Assembly (NCBI GenBank): GCA_030151665.1
Contig: JASLDB010000201.1
Coordinates: forward strand, 1 to 7,584
Direction: 5' to 3'
Length of the DNA stretch: 7,584 nt
Origin: Neisseriaceae bacterium
GTDB lineage: Bacteria; Pseudomonadota; Gammaproteobacteria; Burkholderiales; Neisseriaceae
Made by a program: the position numbers and the translations under genes. Each line of letters opens with the position of its first letter. Within the stretch, counting starts at the first letter, position 1. The notes under the pieces are model-generated. The model did not search any database, was not told the origin of the DNA, and saw nothing but the letters and a program-made list of their open reading frames with translations. Below are positions 6,325 to 7,584 of the stretch, piece after piece.

Positions 6325-7178
6325 GATTTTGCCTTTTGCGATTGAAAATATCGGGCATAAGCAAAGGCAATAGGTCTTGCCAAGATGACACATGCCATTT
6401 GTGCCATGCCTAGCCACCATGGTTGCCATTGTTTTTTGTGTTTAACACAGCAAGATAAAACCGCCCTTGCTGCATCCTCAGCGCCCATCACCGGCACATC
6501 TTGGTATGCTTTTGTTGGCGCTATCATGCGAGTGCGCACCAATGGCAAATAAACCAAACTCACCAAGATCTTTTTTGCTTGCAACTCGGGTTGAATCGAC
6601 AATAGCCATTGCTGCATAGCGCTCTTGGAGGCTTGATAATGTGACCACAATGGTGGTGAAAACAATTTGGCGTTAATGGTGCTCACACACATTACTTGTC
6701 CCTGTTTGCGTTGTAGTTGGGGCAATAAACTTTGGGTCAAGTGAGCGGGATTGGTGTAGTTGATGTGTATGGTGCGTTCAATATCTTGTGGTCGATTAAC
6801 ACTCTCCCACACAGAACGCCGTATCGATTTGCCCGCATTGTGTATCAAAATATCAATTTCGACATTCAATGATTGCAAAAATTCCATGATTTTTTCATGG
6901 GAACTCGCCTCGTATAAATCAACAGAAAAATAATCCACTTGGCAAGCTGCCGCTTCCCACTCTTGGGTTAATTGGGCTAATTTCTCTTCATTTCGAGCCA
7001 ATACAATCAAACGACATGCTGTCTTGGATAAAATGGCACCCATTGCTTCACCAATACCAAAACTGGCACCTGTTATTAACACCACTTTGCCCGCAAAATG
7101 CTGGTTAAGTTGCTGAACATCCAATATCGGCGCTTGAAAAAAGCAATGCTCCAAACAGGTTCGCACCATCTTATGCAT
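6321..7178 (-). CDS. Short-chain dehydrogenase/reductase resembling fatty acyl-CoA reductase Acr1
   Basis: This encodes 285 residues of a classical SDR. The NAD(P)-binding glycine motif is TGASFGIG (36-43), Arg62 in VLARN suggests NADPH preference, NAG is at 114-116, Asn140 is the structural/catalytic Asn, and YQASK carries Tyr181 and Lys185. Two stretches recall Acinetobacter Acr1 and the reductase half of mycobacterial AcrA1: NAGKSIRRSVWES (114-126) and LPLVRTRMIAPTKAY (211-225). Both enzymes reduce fatty acyl-CoA to aldehyde. The catalytic Ser region reads VSTINAK, with one extra residue before Tyr181, so Ser166 or Thr167 must serve. A hydrophobic C-terminal helix (about 255-277) suggests membrane association. 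The start is supported by AAGGGGAA just upstream. It is the first gene of a two-gene operon with an acyl-CoA synthetase, which could supply its substrate. A plain 3-oxoacyl or steroid-type SDR remains possible. Confidence 0.8.
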   Translation of the reverse strand: MHKMVRTCLEHCFFQAPILDVQQLNQHFAGKVVLITGASFGIGEAMGAILSKTACRLIVLARNEEKLAQLTQEWEAAACQVDYFSVDLYEASSHEKIMEFLQSLNVEIDILIHNAGKSIRRSVWESVNRPQDIERTIHINYTNPAHLTQSLLPQLQRKQGQVMCVSTINAKLFSPPLWSHYQASKSAMQQWLLSIQPELQAKKILVSLVYLPLVRTRMIAPTKAYQDVPVMGAEDAARAVLSCCVKHKKQWQPWWLGMAQMACVILARPIAFAYARYFQSQKAKS

Positions 7179-7279
7179 GACTTCCCCTTGAATTCAACAA
7201 AGTGACACTGTTTTGAGCCCGATGATGAAAATGCCAAATATAAAATACAACATCCATCATCTCTTTTTCTGAGTCACTC
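7179..7279. other. Upstream region of the reductase/ligase operon
   Basis: This holds the Shine-Dalgarno of the reductase (AAGGGGAA on the minus strand, near 7181-7188). It also holds a perfect 10-bp palindrome TTGAATTCAA (7188-7197) and an 11-bp dyad TGAGTCACTCA (7270-7280) that abuts the transposase start. A minus-strand TATATT near 7235-7240 could be a -10, but I see no convincing -35. The part from 7190 rightwards may belong to the decayed insertion sequence, because GAATTCAA and AAGTG loosely mirror the GATTCAAGTATGAAGTG at its far end. Confidence 0.4.
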
Positions 7280-7515
7280 ATGTCACACCACTCACACCTT
7301 ACCAAAAAGGAACGGTATCAAGTTTCTATCTTTTTGTACAATAAAACATCCGTCATTCAAATGGCCAGAATGATTAATCGACACGACATTAAACCCAATT
7401 TCAGTACATCGATTGAACAATCAAGCTAGAAAAGTACTTGGCTATTGAACGCCATTTTAAGCAATCACTTTCATTACGGCTTGCACACTTCATACTTGAA
7501 TCCACCACTTCATAC
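7270..7515 (+). mobile_element. Internally deleted IS30-family insertion sequence remnant
   Basis: This is the remnant holding the collapsed transposase. Both coding ends survive and the centre is gone, so it is an internally deleted copy rather than one truncated from a side. The outer boundaries are not certain. TTCATACTTGAATCC just past the last codons is a candidate for the right terminal repeat; a left match near 7190-7204 is poor. CACTTCATAC is repeated at 7486-7495 and 7506-7515 with a 20-bp period at the right end. I cannot see a target-site duplication. Confidence 0.6.
7280..7499 (+). pseudogene. IS30-family transposase remnant, centre deleted and frameshifted
   Basis: The ATG at 7280 opens 49 codons that begin like an IS30 transposase: SHLTKKERYQVSIFL, then MARMINRH. 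This is the conserved HLT..ERY start and the N-terminal helix-turn-helix. In the +1 frame from 7404 the sequence reads VHRLNNQARKVLGY, stop, TPF, stop, AITF and ends ...TLHT, stop at 7499. That matches the usual C-terminal LNN.PRK.LGY.TP.E motif, with two in-frame stops (7446-7448, 7458-7460), and the common ALQT-like end. About 250 residues in between, including the DDE catalytic core, are missing. Full IS30 transposases have about 320-380 residues, so this protein cannot be active. The N-terminal half resembles transposases of the Neisseria IS1655 type from memory. Confidence 0.75.
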
Positions 7516-7584
7516 ACCAAGCCAAATTAACTTTATTATTCATAAATTTAAAAAAACCTTTACAATGACAATGGAATAAATTTA
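7516..7584. other. AT-rich tail of the window, no gene seen
   Basis: Beyond the IS remnant the sequence becomes very AT-rich, with TTTATTATT and a late TTTACA that could be promoter pieces for a gene to the right. The window ends before any start codon with a ribosome binding site can be judged. Confidence 0.4.

Noticed and set aside
5577..6345. Plus-strand open frames opposite the acyl-CoA synthetase
   Set aside because: They overlap a strongly supported coding region on the other strand and show no domain or start signals of their own.
6325..6429. Ligase start at 6429 adding 35 residues
   Set aside because: The extension lies wholly inside the reductase gene, reads as cysteine-rich non-domain sequence, and ATG 6324 gives a canonical ATGA coupling.
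1..7584. CRISPR array, phage module, toxin-antitoxin or defence system
   Set aside because: No regularly spaced repeats, cas, phage, toxin or nuclease motifs were found in either strand; the genes are transporters, a small exported protein and a lipid-type enzyme pair.

Overview
The window comes from an AT-rich Gram-negative proteobacterium. Inner-membrane transporters of the MdfA, EamA and GltP types, a signal-peptide-bearing periplasmic protein and an IS30-family remnant would all fit a Gammaproteobacterium or a member of the Neisseriaceae. The sequence alone does not settle the genus. This is ordinary chromosomal housekeeping and transport territory with one decayed insertion sequence; I see no CRISPR array, phage module or defence island.

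Left to right: (1) the 5' part of a tRNA-Ser(GGA) gene on the minus strand, cut by the window edge, with a near-consensus sigma70 promoter and GC-rich discriminator; (2) a 63-residue minus-strand gene for a secreted acidic protein, closed by a perfect 13-bp terminator hairpin and preceded by a roughly 190-nt leader with a GNRA-capped stem; (3) a minus-strand MdfA-type multidrug/H+ antiporter; (4) a divergent plus-strand EamA-family (DMT) transporter broken by a one-base frameshift at a run of seven T; (5) a 507-bp AT-rich gap ending in a structured leader; (6) a plus-strand GltP-type glutamate/aspartate symporter; (7) a bidirectional terminator shared with (8) a convergent minus-strand two-gene operon. 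In that operon an Acr1-like short-chain reductase is followed, with an ATGA overlap, by an AMP-forming acyl-CoA synthetase. (9) Upstream of the operon lies a remnant of an IS30-family element whose transposase has lost its centre, so the N-terminal helix-turn-helix is joined almost directly to the C-terminal LNN..RKVLGY.TP motif.

Functional links: the clearest is the reductase/ligase operon, which could activate a carboxylic acid as its CoA thioester and then reduce the thioester to an aldehyde. This is inferred from family membership and overlap, and the substrate is not visible. The transporters are independent single-gene units. The best candidates for undescribed biology are the two structured leaders: the GNRA-capped stem ahead of the small secreted protein, and the gltP leader, in which one segment can pair with either of two downstream copies of GCTTGGYC, the second lying just before the ribosome binding site.
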